Origin: a virus
IMG/VR virus record: IMGVR_UViG_3300037296_000220
Location: 38,535-102,534 of that record
Direction: 5' to 3' (one strand)
DNA length: 64,000 nt
Shown here piece by piece: positions 1 through 8,510 of this stretch. Below the pieces are notes generated by a model. That model was not told the origin of the DNA. It searched no databases and saw nothing but the letters and a program-made list of their open reading frames with translations. The translations under genes were made by a program, and so were the position numbers. The first letter of the stretch is position 1. Every line of letters starts with the position of its first letter.

Positions 1-313
1 GTTTGAACTCCGCTCTACTGATGTCGTTGATGAATAAGAAGGTTCGAGAAGCTGTGTTCGTTGCTTCATCCAGCTTAAATACCTGTTGCCGTCGGAGCTG
101 GCCGAAATGAAACCCTTTACCGCGCAAAAACTGACCTAGATTGGTATCAAGACCTGCCAGCATGTTTTCCGCGTCGTAGCTGAGCTTATCCAAACAGGCA
201 AAGTTAATACTCTCTACGTCTCTGGCCTTCAGCAGCATTTTGGTAAAGTAGCCCTCATCAGCACGGCCAAACTGGTTAACCCCAAATCCCGTATTCAGGA
301 TAGCCATTGCCAT
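1..313 (-). CDS. Hypothetical protein, 3' end cut by the window edge
   Basis: An open frame of 104 codons runs from an ATG at 313 leftward to base 1 without a stop, so the C-terminus lies outside the window. The start is supported by a GGAGG Shine-Dalgarno nine bases upstream. It overlaps the preceding gene (stop at 276) by 38 bases, typical of translational coupling in this phage. The visible protein begins MAMAILNTGF and has no motif that I recognise. It lies downstream of the SbcC-like gene in the recombination cluster, but that does not define a function. Confidence 0.7.
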   Translation of the reverse strand, partial: MAMAILNTGFGVNQFGRADEGYFTKMLLKARDVESINFACLDKLSYDAENMLAGLDTNLGQFLRGKGFHFGQLRRQQVFKLDEATNTASRTFLFINDISRAEFK

Positions 314-683
314 CAGATTGTTCCTCCAAGTGGGATACGCAGTAGTCCAGCATCCGGTCAATTTCATCATCACCAAACAGATCGAGTGCTGTTTTGAGCC
401 GGAGGGTCGATTCGTACTTGTCGCACACTAGGTGCACCAGCATTTCATCAACCCCGTCTATGTTGCCTACCGTCAGTTTGTCTACATCAACCACCGTGTC
501 AGCGTCGAACGTGATCATGGTGGTTGGGACTTCGTCGTCTACAGCATGGTGGCCGGCGGCGCCCGCTTGAGTGAACGCCAGCCGGGTCTTTGTGTGAACC
601 TTGAGCGGGTAGATTCCTCCAGCTCTGGCAAGGCCACGACCCGCTTTAGACCAGGCACCCTTATCCCTATAGGTTTCCTTCAT
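276..683 (-). CDS. Hypothetical 135-residue protein downstream of SbcC
   Basis: The start codon at 683 follows a GAGAGG ribosome site and lies 12 bases beyond the stop of the SbcC-like gene, so the two are probably in one operon. The N-terminal 45 residues are basic and the rest is acidic, with an Asp/Val-rich stretch (DADTVVDVDK) and a likely helical segment around residues 90-120. The protein ends in YGIWG. I do not recognise a family. It may be an accessory of the nuclease complex only because of its position. Confidence 0.65.
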   Translation of the reverse strand: MKETYRDKGAWSKAGRGLARAGGIYPLKVHTKTRLAFTQAGAAGHHAVDDEVPTTMITFDADTVVDVDKLTVGNIDGVDEMLVHLVCDKYESTLRLKTALDLFGDDEIDRMLDYCVSHLEEQSDGNGYPEYGIWG

Positions 684-695
684 GGTAAATTCCTC

Positions 696-2633
696 TCAAA
701 GTGCTGAACCTTCGAGGGTAGAATAGCCGTTCTCTTTCTTCATTGTCACGCTATCCCTGATCCAGTCAGATAGGTCATTGTGAGATACAACCAGGACTGT
801 TCCGCGCTCCTTCGCCCGGTCATTCAGAACCGACATCAGACGCTCAAGGCCGGATGTGTCAAGCGAGTCGTCAATCTCGTCGGCGATAAATAGAGCGATC
901 GGCTTACTGCTTCGGGTCGCAACCAGGTCTTGTAGCGCCATGAAGCAGGACAGGCGCACTTTGCGCTTCTCGCCACCGGACAGTAACTTGTAGGTCCGCC
1001 GGCCGGTGGTGCTGCTTGCAGTGATGGCAAACTTCTCACGCTGCTCACCTTTGGCATTGATCGACAGCGTGTCCCAGACCGCTTCAATGGCCCCGTCGGA
1101 CAACTGACTGAGGTAGTAAGCCGTGCGCTCATTCAGATAGGGAGTGACCGTATCGAGAACATAGGCTCGCACCCCTTTCGGACTGAACGTATCGACCACG
1201 CACTTAGCGACACGCTCCTTCACGCGTGCCTCATCCAGATGGACCGTCACTTTTTCGACCTGTTCCTGCAGTGGCTCGATCTTCGCCTCTTCCTCACCGA
1301 TCAGGTCGGTGTGCGGGTTCTCTTCCGCTTTCAGACGCTTCAGCTCTTTGATGGCCTGAGTGAACTTGTGCGACACTGTCTCGATGTTCTGGACCGCTAA
1401 CTGTGACGCTCTGAGCGCTTGCTGCAGCTGCTGGGACTGTTTAGCTATGTCAGCACTCGACACTTGCTTACCCTTCGCGTCAGCGAGCGCTGAGACAGCT
1501 TTGGCTTTGTCGACTTCAATACCCGCAGTTGACTTTTTGAGCGTCTGGGCTTCGGCGGCGATCTCTCGAATCCGAGTTTTCAGCGCCTGACGTGCGTCAG
1601 CAAGGTCAGCCGACTCATAGGTCTTGCCACACTCACTGCAATCGGTGCCAACTTTGTTCTCGACGTTGTCCAACTCATGCTTGCGGCGATGGACTTCCTG
1701 CATGACCCGGGCTAGGTCTGACTGATTGATGGACAGTGCGCGCTCGACTTCAGCCAGAGCCTTTTGTTCGGTACTGATGTCGTTGGTTTCATCCAGCTTT
1801 TGCAGCTGATTGTTGACGGCCTTGAGCTGGGTAGAGATACGCTCCATTTCATCGACTTCAGCCTGCTTGTCGCAGCCGTCGTATTCAGATTTCAGCTTGC
1901 GTACCGTCACAGCTTGGCTCTGTAGGTTGACGCCGTGCTGGGTGGCCCAGTTGTCAGCGCGCTCCTTCAAGTTGGCCACACGCTCAACGATGCCCTGTTT
2001 CTGGTTGACGATCCGTTGAAGCTCAACCTCTACCAGGCTGACGTTGGCCGTTGCTGACTTGTGTCGGTCCCGGGCGACTGCATAGGCTGATTCCAGCTCA
2101 GTAATGCCAGCGGCTTCTTCGACTACCTGTTTGAGCAGACGGTCAGTCATCGATGGCAGGTCTGGCATCTTTTCCTGACCCGCATAGATGGCAGCGTTGA
2201 ACACATCGATGGAGCAACCAGTCAACTGGTCGATGACCTTCTGAGTCTCCTTGTCAGTACCTTTGGTCATATCGACCGGCCCCTGACTGGTTGTTTTGGT
2301 GACGCGCACCCGGTTTTTGAGACCCTTATGCTTGCGACCCCGCTCAATGAGGTATTCGTCAGCGTCATCGAGCAGAGTGATGGCGACCCGGGTGCCTGTC
2401 TTGTGTAGCTCATGGATCACATCGTCACCCGACTCACCCCGCGCTGTCTCGCCGTACAGGCACCAGCTGATCGAGTCTGCGAAGGTGCTTTTGCCCGAGC
2501 CATTGCTGTTCTGTGAGCTGTCATCGCGGTTCTCGCCCTGGATCAGGACCAAACCCTTGTCATCGAGCTTTGCGGTCATCTGACCAATGGGCATGAAGTT
2601 GGTCACTTCCAGCTGTTTGATTTTGACGGTCAT
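696..2633 (-). CDS. SbcC/Rad50/gp46-like recombination nuclease ATPase subunit
   Basis: This 645-residue protein has the architecture of SMC-type DNA-repair ATPases. A Walker A loop (NSNGSGKST) is at about residues 42-50. Long coiled-coil arms surround a zinc-hook motif (CSEC) at about residues 332-335. An ABC signature (LSGGEKRK) is at about 551 and a Walker B (IADEIDD) at about 583. In phage T4 the equivalent, gp46, works with gp47 to resect DNA ends for recombination-dependent replication. The partner phosphoesterase is encoded just upstream at 2995-4065, separated by one small membrane-protein gene. Its start ATG overlaps the stop of that gene by four bases. It acts in the cytoplasm on double-strand ends. 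Confidence 0.93.
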   Translation of the reverse strand: MTVKIKQLEVTNFMPIGQMTAKLDDKGLVLIQGENRDDSSQNSNGSGKSTFADSISWCLYGETARGESGDDVIHELHKTGTRVAITLLDDADEYLIERGRKHKGLKNRVRVTKTTSQGPVDMTKGTDKETQKVIDQLTGCSIDVFNAAIYAGQEKMPDLPSMTDRLLKQVVEEAAGITELESAYAVARDRHKSATANVSLVEVELQRIVNQKQGIVERVANLKERADNWATQHGVNLQSQAVTVRKLKSEYDGCDKQAEVDEMERISTQLKAVNNQLQKLDETNDISTEQKALAEVERALSINQSDLARVMQEVHRRKHELDNVENKVGTDCSECGKTYESADLADARQALKTRIREIAAEAQTLKKSTAGIEVDKAKAVSALADAKGKQVSSADIAKQSQQLQQALRASQLAVQNIETVSHKFTQAIKELKRLKAEENPHTDLIGEEEAKIEPLQEQVEKVTVHLDEARVKERVAKCVVDTFSPKGVRAYVLDTVTPYLNERTAYYLSQLSDGAIEAVWDTLSINAKGEQREKFAITASSTTGRRTYKLLSGGEKRKVRLSCFMALQDLVATRSSKPIALFIADEIDDSLDTSGLERLMSVLNDRAKERGTVLVVSHNDLSDWIRDSVTMKKENGYSTLEGSAL

Positions 2634-2998
2634 GCGATAATCCCCAGGCGCTTAGCTGAACTGTATTTGATGAAAATGTAGGCATAGGCTGTTGTCAGGT
2701 AGGCAATGGCCAGCTTCGGTTGACCCAGCACATACATCATAACCGCTTCCATCGTGGAAGATCCGACCAGATAATGAACGTACTTGGAGTTCTGAAACTT
2801 GGCCATCTGCCGTTGCAATTTTGGCCTGTGGTTAATCAGATCGTCTTTCCAGGCGGCAGCAATGAAGGCGAACATAAAAACGAAGAACCACCAGAGAACA
2901 TAGATGAACTCGAAGAACTCGAAGCCAGCCAGAATGAGAACCGCTGGCGCCCAGTAGACGATTAGGTCGCCTACAATTATTGTTTTTAATGCGCTCAT
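2630..2998 (-). CDS. Small integral membrane protein between the SbcC- and SbcD-like genes
   Basis: The 122-residue product is very hydrophobic, with about three to four possible membrane helices: residues 5-30, 32-50 and a pair in 80-112, separated by a basic loop. It overlaps the genes on both sides by four bases (ATGA junctions), so it is translationally coupled between the two nuclease subunits. No family is recognised. A membrane protein inserted in a resection-nuclease operon is unusual; it could anchor the complex or act independently, for example in exclusion of other phages. This is inference from position only. Confidence 0.75.
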   Translation of the reverse strand: MSALKTIIVGDLIVYWAPAVLILAGFEFFEFIYVLWWFFVFMFAFIAAAWKDDLINHRPKLQRQMAKFQNSKYVHYLVGSSTMEAVMMYVLGQPKLAIAYLTTAYAYIFIKYSSAKRLGIIA

Positions 2999-4065
2999 GC
3001 CTCACCCCCGATCGTGGACAGAATGTCTTCCGATTCAGCCATCACCGCTGCCTTCAATGAGTCAGGCGTGTTGCCCTCGATCCAGGAGCCGGTCTGCTGT
3101 TTCAGACTTAGTTGTTGGTTTGTTGTGTTGGCGTTACTTTGCCGTGACACAGTCTTTGCAGGCGTGTGGTTCACAATCACACCGACGGCACCCAACTCCA
3201 TCAGGTAGTCACGACACTCGATGACTTCCTTCTTTTCAGCCTGAGCCAGGCGCAACCGGGCATAGTTGCCTTCGACATGCTTTTGAAGGTCGTCAGCATC
3301 CATTGTGGCGATGGCACTTACGTCGATGAACTTCGGCGCAGAGGTCTCGCGCTGTTCGACTTCATTGGTCTCTGTGTTGTAGATGACGTAACCAGCCTGA
3401 GAGCCGATGTCGCCCCAGGTTTGATGCGTCAGCGCACCGATCGACCAGACTTTGTTGCCCACTTCCTTAAAGTTGTGATAGTGGCCACTGAACAGCGCCT
3501 TAAAGCCGAAGGCTTCTAGCTCTGTTGATGACAGGCCGTGATCGGGGATACCTTCGATGACCCCATTGAGCGGTGCGTGAATGAACACAACCAACTCACT
3601 GACATCTTCGGACAGATCGGCAATGGTCTGCAGCTCACCACGCAAAGCATCGAGCGATGACTTCCAGGGCACCATGACGATGTCACCTATCTGCTTCGTG
3701 TCGGTGTAGACGTTCACACCCACCGTCGTCAGCACCTGGCTGGCGTTGGTCAGCTCGCAACTGTTGTCCGATTCCAGGTCGTGATTACCCGGGATAGCAT
3801 GAACGGTCATGCCCCGCTTGGTGATCTTGCCGAAGCAATCCACTACCCGATTCAGCACTGACGGAGGCAAGCTGCCCCGGGTGTGAAACAGATCACCAGC
3901 GAGGTACATTTCGTCAATACCCTCTTCGAGTGCGGTATCGACCGCCTCAAGCAGCGAGTCTAGGATGATGGACAGGCGCGTGTTCCGACCTTCATCATCG
4001 GCAGATGCAAACTGAGTCCAGTTGTGCATATGCAGGTCGCTTGCGATTAGTACCCGTTTACTCAC
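2995..4065 (-). CDS. SbcD/Mre11/gp47-like metallophosphoesterase nuclease subunit
   Basis: The calcineurin-like phosphoesterase motifs occur in order: SDLHMH at residues 9-14, GDLFH at 57-61, GNHD at 93-96, a His near 163, and GHYH at 194-197. These are the usual two-metal ligands of Mre11/SbcD nucleases. At 356 residues it is close to T4 gp47 in size. With the SbcC-like ATPase it should form the resection complex that makes 3' single strands for the RecA-like protein encoded nearby. The start is a GTG with a GGAGAA ribosome site and overlaps the end of the upstream gene by four bases. Confidence 0.93.
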   Translation of the reverse strand: MSKRVLIASDLHMHNWTQFASADDEGRNTRLSIILDSLLEAVDTALEEGIDEMYLAGDLFHTRGSLPPSVLNRVVDCFGKITKRGMTVHAIPGNHDLESDNSCELTNASQVLTTVGVNVYTDTKQIGDIVMVPWKSSLDALRGELQTIADLSEDVSELVVFIHAPLNGVIEGIPDHGLSSTELEAFGFKALFSGHYHNFKEVGNKVWSIGALTHQTWGDIGSQAGYVIYNTETNEVEQRETSAPKFIDVSAIATMDADDLQKHVEGNYARLRLAQAEKKEVIECRDYLMELGAVGVIVNHTPAKTVSRQSNANTTNQQLSLKQQTGSWIEGNTPDSLKAAVMAESEDILSTIGGEA

Positions 4066-4607
4066 TTGCTTCTCCTTAATTGAACGACTGTGATGTGTGT
4101 ATTGTTGCGTACAATCAGACCCCCGTACAGATTGGGGAGTAGCTTCGCCATGCGTCTTGCTGCGTCGTCTTTGCTCAGTTTCTGATCGATGTAGGTGTGG
4201 TTGTCACGAGAGTATTCCGCGATAGCGTCGTCTTTGGGCAGCGTGATGATGTCCAACACAGCCGCCTCTCCAAACTTGTAGCCCTCCTTGTCCACCAAAG
4301 CTACGATGTCACCTGTAGCCGTGCGCTCAGCAGAGGCTTTGCCCAGGCGGAAGGTGTTGAAGATACCCCCAGTGCCCACCGGGTCCACGAACTTGAATGG
4401 CTGCTGATAATCGGAGCAGTGCAGAATCATGGTGTGGATTTTGTTCTTATCGAACAGCGCCCGGGCTACTCGATAGTGATGACAACTGTTTGAAATACCG
4501 CAGCTTTCGCACAGATCAAACGACCGGGTCTCGTTGTCCAGTACCGGCTTAGGCATCATCGTATGGCCCTTGTCGGAACGCTTCAGGCTTCTCAAATTGG
4601 TGTTCAT
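4062..4607 (-). CDS. ASCH-like protein with an N-terminal cysteine cluster
   Basis: This 181-residue protein has Cys/His residues (CESC, CHHY and a later HCSDY) in its first 75 residues that could bind a metal. These are followed by a segment (TFRLGKASAERTATGD, then LVDKEGYKFGEAAVLDI) resembling ASCH domains, RNA- or nucleotide-binding folds related to PUA. The start at 4607 has an AGGGG ribosome site five bases away. It lies between the RecA-like and SbcD-like genes and overlaps the latter. The ASCH assignment is by pattern only and its role is unknown. Confidence 0.5.
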   Translation of the reverse strand: MNTNLRSLKRSDKGHTMMPKPVLDNETRSFDLCESCGISNSCHHYRVARALFDKNKIHTMILHCSDYQQPFKFVDPVGTGGIFNTFRLGKASAERTATGDIVALVDKEGYKFGEAAVLDIITLPKDDAIAEYSRDNHTYIDQKLSKDDAARRMAKLLPNLYGGLIVRNNTHITVVQLRRSK

Positions 4608-4612
4608 TCTGA

Positions 4613-4636
4613 CCCCTGTGGGGCCTTGAAGGCCCC
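4613..4636 (-). promoter_or_regulatory. Competing hairpins over the ribosome site of the 4607 gene
   Basis: In the leader read leftward, GGGGCCTTCAAGGCCCC (4620-4636) forms a strong hairpin. Its last four C residues can instead pair with the AGGGG ribosome site (4613-4616) as CCCCACAGGGG. The two foldings exclude each other, so the arrangement could tune translation. There is no U-run for termination on this strand. Confidence 0.35.
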
Positions 4637-4649
4637 TATTATTGTCGGC

Positions 4650-5768
4650 TTACTTGCTCTTGATCGAGCTTTCGGCAGCAGCTTCACGCTGAGCACCGAT
4701 GTCAGTCTCGGTCACGTCCTTGTCCAGGTCGCCCTGGGTGTTTGGCAGCAGCTTCATCATTTCCTGGTACATGGATCGGTCGTTCTTCATCTGCTCGACC
4801 AGTTGCACCTGATACAACTTCTTACCGTCGAACTCGACCCGGTTGCCAGCTTTCTCGATGTAGCCCTTGCGCACCATGTAATCGACGTTGGTTGCAACGT
4901 CATCGATGTAGACGCCCTGATCACCGCCATTGAAGCGCACTTGCCAGGTTGCTTCCTGCAGCGGGCGGCTGACCTTGTTCTTCACTGACTTGGCCTTCAC
5001 TTCAAAGCCGATGACCTCTTTATCCTTGCCAGTACCGGAGACCAGGTTCTTTTTACCCAGCGACAGTCGAATGCTGGCGTAGAACTCAGCAGCGGCACCA
5101 CCCGGGGTCGTCGTCGGATCACCGTACATCACGCCGGGCTTCATGCGCGTCTGGTTCAGCAGCAGTACCAGCATGTTGTTGTCTTCGGCAAACTGAGACA
5201 GCATGGGGTAGTTCTGCGAGCACGACGAGGCCAGAGCCAGCTTGTCACGCATGTTGTGCGAGCCGACTTCACGACGATTGCCCTTGTCGTCGTAGAGCTT
5301 TTCATGAGGGATAGCCGCTGCCACTGAGTCGAGCACATAGACCAGGGGCTTGCTTTCTGCGATCAGGCCGCGAGCACGCACCAGCTCACAGAACTTCATG
5401 GCTGTCTCAACACCCTCTTCAAAGGTTTTGGGTCGCAGATAGCGAAAGTGGTTCGCATTGTCCGTGTTGAGGCCCAATGATTTGGCCAGCTTCGGCTCAA
5501 ACGAACGCTCATGATCACCAAACAGACTGATACCGCCCATGTTCTGCGCTGCGATCATGGCCATTGTGGAAATGAAGGTCTTGCCCGATGATGCCGGGCC
5601 GAAGATTTCGACCATGCGACCCATTGGCAGACCACCGTCGTGTCGGCCGCTCAGCAGCTTGTTCAGCTCTGCCAGGCCGGTATCGAGATAGCTGGATACA
5701 CCCAGGTGGGTATCGTTCGCGCCCAGAATGTCGTCCAGAGCATTGGCCAAGTCATTCGATTTTGACAT
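4650..5768 (-). CDS. RecA/UvsX-like recombinase
   Basis: The 372-residue protein has a RecA-fold ATPase core: Walker A GPASSGKT at residues 57-64, a Walker B-like segment (YVLDSVAAA) near 142, and the L1/L2 region containing LLLNQTRMKPGVMYGDP and TPGGAAAEFYAS. It is shorter than bacterial RecA but similar to phage recombinases such as UvsX. It would coat single-stranded DNA and drive strand invasion with the gp32-like SSB encoded upstream. The start has a GGAGAA ribosome site, and the stop is followed by the hairpin region at 4613-4636. Confidence 0.92.
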   Translation of the reverse strand: MSKSNDLANALDDILGANDTHLGVSSYLDTGLAELNKLLSGRHDGGLPMGRMVEIFGPASSGKTFISTMAMIAAQNMGGISLFGDHERSFEPKLAKSLGLNTDNANHFRYLRPKTFEEGVETAMKFCELVRARGLIAESKPLVYVLDSVAAAIPHEKLYDDKGNRREVGSHNMRDKLALASSCSQNYPMLSQFAEDNNMLVLLLNQTRMKPGVMYGDPTTTPGGAAAEFYASIRLSLGKKNLVSGTGKDKEVIGFEVKAKSVKNKVSRPLQEATWQVRFNGGDQGVYIDDVATNVDYMVRKGYIEKAGNRVEFDGKKLYQVQLVEQMKNDRSMYQEMMKLLPNTQGDLDKDVTETDIGAQREAAAESSIKSK

Positions 5769-5777
5769 ACAGTTCTC

Positions 5778-6728
5778 CTATTGCGCGCCGAAGGTTTTGT
5801 CCCAGGCGGTGCGCTTTGTTGCAATGCTCATAAAGCCCTGCTCTGCAGCCAGCTCCATGAATCCGTCGATGTCGTACACGCCTTTGTCCATCTGCATCAC
5901 TTTGCGCATAGCACCGTCTTTGGCGGGTGACATCAGGTTCATCAGTTTGAGGTTCCGGGTGAACACACCCATCTGCTCGTTCAGAAAGCGGTTGATCGGC
6001 ACCCTGGCACGACTCAGTGATTTGGGCAGTTCACCCTTCTCGAAGTCGGTCTCGTTGTTGTCGACCCAGACTTTCTTCAGCCCTGCGACACCCCCAAACT
6101 CTTCCATAATGGCTTTAGCGGCCTTCTCACCGATGCCCGTGACACCTTGAATGTTGTCTGATGTGTCACCTTCCAGGGCTTTCACCTGCAGAAACTGGCT
6201 GGCGGTTCTGCAACCGGTAAAGTCTGTGAAATTGAGGGCTGTGACGTACTTGTTTGCGCCCTTACGCGGGTCGATCCAGCTCACTTTGCTGCCGACAAGC
6301 TGCATCCAGTCTTCGTCGCCTGAGCCCAGCAGCACCCGGTGCCCGTTCGGCGTCAGTAAGCGGACAAAGAACCCGGCATAGTCATCAGCCTCGAATCCTT
6401 CACCCATCACTTGAGTAGTGCCCAGACGACGCATCAGCTCACGAATGACCGGGGTCTGACGTTTGACCTGAGCCTTGTCAGCGACTTTCTGTGGGTCGTC
6501 TGAGCGTTTACCTTTGTATTCTGGGTACAGATCGAAGCGCCATTCAGCGCGCATATCCCACAACACAATGATCTTCGTGTACCGCACATTGCGATCCATG
6601 AGGTTCTTGAGCATGTTCAGCGTGTGAAAGGTGCACTGCGTTTGTTCGCCGTCAGCATTCGTCAGGGCTCTTGCGTGCTGGGCAGCATGAGCTAACGAGT
6701 TACCGTCAACTACGAGGTAAGCAGTCAT
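5778..6728 (-). CDS. 5'-3' exonuclease / flap endonuclease (T5 D15 or RNase H-like)
   Basis: The 316-residue sequence shows the FEN family acidic clusters: an N-terminal VDGNSLAHAA, YPEYKGKR, EADDYA, GSGDEDWMQL, and later EGDTSDNIQGVTGIGEKAA, the helix-three-turn-helix that binds DNA. Such enzymes remove RNA primers and flaps at replication forks and would work with the ligase at 21366-22721. It is separated from the recA-like gene by nine bases. A hairpin with a U-rich tail lies in front of its ribosome site at 6741-6766. Confidence 0.92.
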   Translation of the reverse strand: MTAYLVVDGNSLAHAAQHARALTNADGEQTQCTFHTLNMLKNLMDRNVRYTKIIVLWDMRAEWRFDLYPEYKGKRSDDPQKVADKAQVKRQTPVIRELMRRLGTTQVMGEGFEADDYAGFFVRLLTPNGHRVLLGSGDEDWMQLVGSKVSWIDPRKGANKYVTALNFTDFTGCRTASQFLQVKALEGDTSDNIQGVTGIGEKAAKAIMEEFGGVAGLKKVWVDNNETDFEKGELPKSLSRARVPINRFLNEQMGVFTRNLKLMNLMSPAKDGAMRKVMQMDKGVYDIDGFMELAAEQGFMSIATKRTAWDKTFGAQ

Positions 6729-6740
6729 TGATGTTCTCCG

Positions 6741-6766
6741 AAAATAAAGGGGCCGACTGGCCCCTT
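6741..6766 (-). terminator. Rho-independent terminator after the SSB gene
   Basis: Read leftward, AAGGGGCCAGTCGGCCCCTT is followed by TATTTT. It sits between the SSB stop (6780) and the exonuclease start (6728), so it probably lowers expression of the downstream repair genes relative to the SSB. Confidence 0.7.
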
Positions 6767-6779
6767 GCAGGATGGCTGC

Positions 6780-7706
6780 TTAGCTGCCGGTTTCGTCCAG
6801 GTCTGCCAGCATGGCGTCGATGTCGTCTTCGTCGAGTTCCGCATCTGCCGTTGACTCAATCGCGGCTGTATCCACTTCCTTTTCAGGGGCGGAGTTAGAC
6901 TCAGCGACAGCTTCTTCCTGAACCAGCTCTTCAAACTCGGCATCGTCGGCTTCATCAGCCAACTGGTGAGTCAGAGAAGCGGTTGCAGAAGGCTTCGGTG
7001 GCATGATGCCAACAACTTGACCAATACCTTCGAGAGCCTGCTTTTTCTTGGTCTCGTTGGCCTGGTTCACGACGTTGTCCAGGTTCGTCAGCTTGGTCAG
7101 CATCGCTTCATCTACGACGGTAGACTTCGGTGCTGGGGTCACGACGTACTTGGTATCAAAACCTGAGCCTGAGCGAGTGATGGTGAAGTCAGTGCCTTCG
7201 GTCAAGCTCAGTGCGTCCACATCATCACCGGCATAGTCAATGATGCATTCGGACAGGGCGTTGAAGATCGTTGCACCGATTTCCATAACAACCGGGTCCG
7301 TCAGATTCTTGTCAGACTGTACCAGCACGTTCATCAGGAACTTCTGCTGGGAGTTGGACTCTTTCAGAATCTCGACCAGGTCGTCGTCGTCACACTGCTT
7401 GATGGAAGTGCCGATCGCCTGGCAAATATCGCAAGGCTCGCCGTAGGTCTTGTCCATGCAAACGTGTACCGCATGCACTTTGCCGTTCTTCTCGGTCTTG
7501 ACGAAGTGTTGGCCATAGTCATGCCAGAACTGCTCGGGGATACCGGTCTCAGCCTCTTTCTCACGCGACGGGTCGCGCCAGGAAGGCAGGATGCGGATCT
7601 TGGACTTACCCATAGGGGGCTTCCAGGTCTTCATGCCAGAGGCTTTCTTGGCATCAATTTCCTGATTCTTCTTCTTCATCATTTCAGCGAGGGCGTTCAT
7701 ACTCAT
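6780..7706 (-). CDS. gp32-like single-stranded DNA binding protein
   Basis: This 308-residue protein resembles T4 gp32 in layout. It has a basic N-terminus, an OB-like core beginning KIRILPSW, and likely zinc ligands H67, C83, C92 and C95, matching the H-C-C-C spacing of gp32 closely. An acidic tail (from about residue 230, ending DDIDAMLADLDE) would recruit partner proteins. It should protect replication and recombination intermediates for the nearby recombinase and polymerase. The start has AAGGAA eight bases upstream. The repeated leader element lies about 70 bases upstream, and a terminator follows the gene, consistent with a strongly expressed unit. Confidence 0.88.
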   Translation of the reverse strand: MSMNALAEMMKKKNQEIDAKKASGMKTWKPPMGKSKIRILPSWRDPSREKEAETGIPEQFWHDYGQHFVKTEKNGKVHAVHVCMDKTYGEPCDICQAIGTSIKQCDDDDLVEILKESNSQQKFLMNVLVQSDKNLTDPVVMEIGATIFNALSECIIDYAGDDVDALSLTEGTDFTITRSGSGFDTKYVVTPAPKSTVVDEAMLTKLTNLDNVVNQANETKKKQALEGIGQVVGIMPPKPSATASLTHQLADEADDAEFEELVQEEAVAESNSAPEKEVDTAAIESTADAELDEDDIDAMLADLDETGS

Positions 7707-7773
7707 TGTTGAGTTCCTTACGTTATTTTAGAGGTTTCAATTACTGTTACGGGTTGGTTAAAACACACCAACA

Positions 7774-7787
7774 TAGTTGTTTGTGTG
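7774..7787 (-). promoter_or_regulatory. Repeated leader element, copy 1
   Basis: Read leftward this is CACACAAACAACTA, preceded by AATT. It lies in the 91-base gap upstream of the SSB gene, about 10 bases after the stop of the preceding gene. Confidence 0.7.
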
Positions 7788-7797
7788 AATTGATAGA

Positions 7798-8445
7798 TTA
7801 AGCTGTTTTAGCCCGGGCATCAAGCAGATTCTCTTTTCTACCTGCAGGTGATTCGTTCATGCGCAAAGAGGTCTGCTTCTCTGCCCGAACGTCAGCACCG
7901 GCCTGGATCAGCATGTCACGACGATGGCGGAAGGATTCGACAATCTCCGACAGCAGTTCGTAAATGTGATCCGCCTCCAGGTACTGCTCTTTCGCTTCCT
8001 GAAAGCCGATTGATGCCTGAATGCGCTTGGTAATGGCGCCTTCGGTAATCTTCTCGCTGTCCTGGGCAGCCAGGCGGCGGATCGCCGTGTCCATCTTGGC
8101 TTCAGTCAGCTCCATGCGCTGTTTGAACCGCTTGGCCTGCATGTGCGCTTTGGCTTTGGCGTGCGCGTAATGCACATAAAGAGCCGCCTGGTCGACGAAG
8201 GCCGACTGCATGTCCTGGATGTTGAACGTCACATCCTCCTTGAACTTGTCCATGTTGACGAAGGTTTCAGGGCGATCAGGCAGATGACCCGGTTTAGTCG
8301 TCGGTGCGGCGTTGCCCATTGCTGGGGGTGGCGTCGCTTTCTTTGGTGTTGGTGGCGCTTCAGCCTTAGTTGCCGGCTCTTCTACGCTACCGTTCTCAAT
8401 GTCGTCAAGCAGTGCGTCCAGATCCATGTCCAAATCATCTGACAT
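7798..8445 (-). CDS. Putative UvsY-like recombination mediator
   Basis: I place the start at 8445, where an ATG follows GAGAGG, rather than at an in-frame start further upstream that would lie across the promoter and leader element. The 215-residue product has an acidic N-terminus (MSDDLDMDLDALLDD), a Pro/Ala linker, and a long helical core (about residues 65-190) with LYVHYAHAKAKAHMQAKR and an RRDMLIQAGADVR segment. Helical proteins of this type sit near phage recombinases and SSBs, where UvsY loads UvsX. The assignment rests on layout and helical pattern only; hypothetical is the safe label. Confidence 0.45.
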   Translation of the reverse strand: MSDDLDMDLDALLDDIENGSVEEPATKAEAPPTPKKATPPPAMGNAAPTTKPGHLPDRPETFVNMDKFKEDVTFNIQDMQSAFVDQAALYVHYAHAKAKAHMQAKRFKQRMELTEAKMDTAIRRLAAQDSEKITEGAITKRIQASIGFQEAKEQYLEADHIYELLSEIVESFRHRRDMLIQAGADVRAEKQTSLRMNESPAGRKENLLDARAKTA

Positions 8446-8469
8446 TGTGTTGCCTCTCAGTTTGTGTGT

Positions 8470-8493
8470 TAGTTGTCTGTTTGTATTATCGCA
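8470..8493 (-). promoter_or_regulatory. Extended -10 promoter plus leader element, copy 2
   Basis: Read leftward, TTGCGATAAT (an extended -10, TGn before GATAAT) is followed directly by ACAAACAGACAACTA, so the element would be the first transcribed bases. The gene start at 8445 follows. Confidence 0.6.
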
Positions 8494-8510
8494 AGCAAGC
8501 GACACCCCTG

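Noticed and set aside
2720-2965. Plus-strand reading frame opposite the membrane protein
   Set aside because: It is the antisense of a hydrophobic coding region, with no ribosome site or promoter in a region transcribed leftward.
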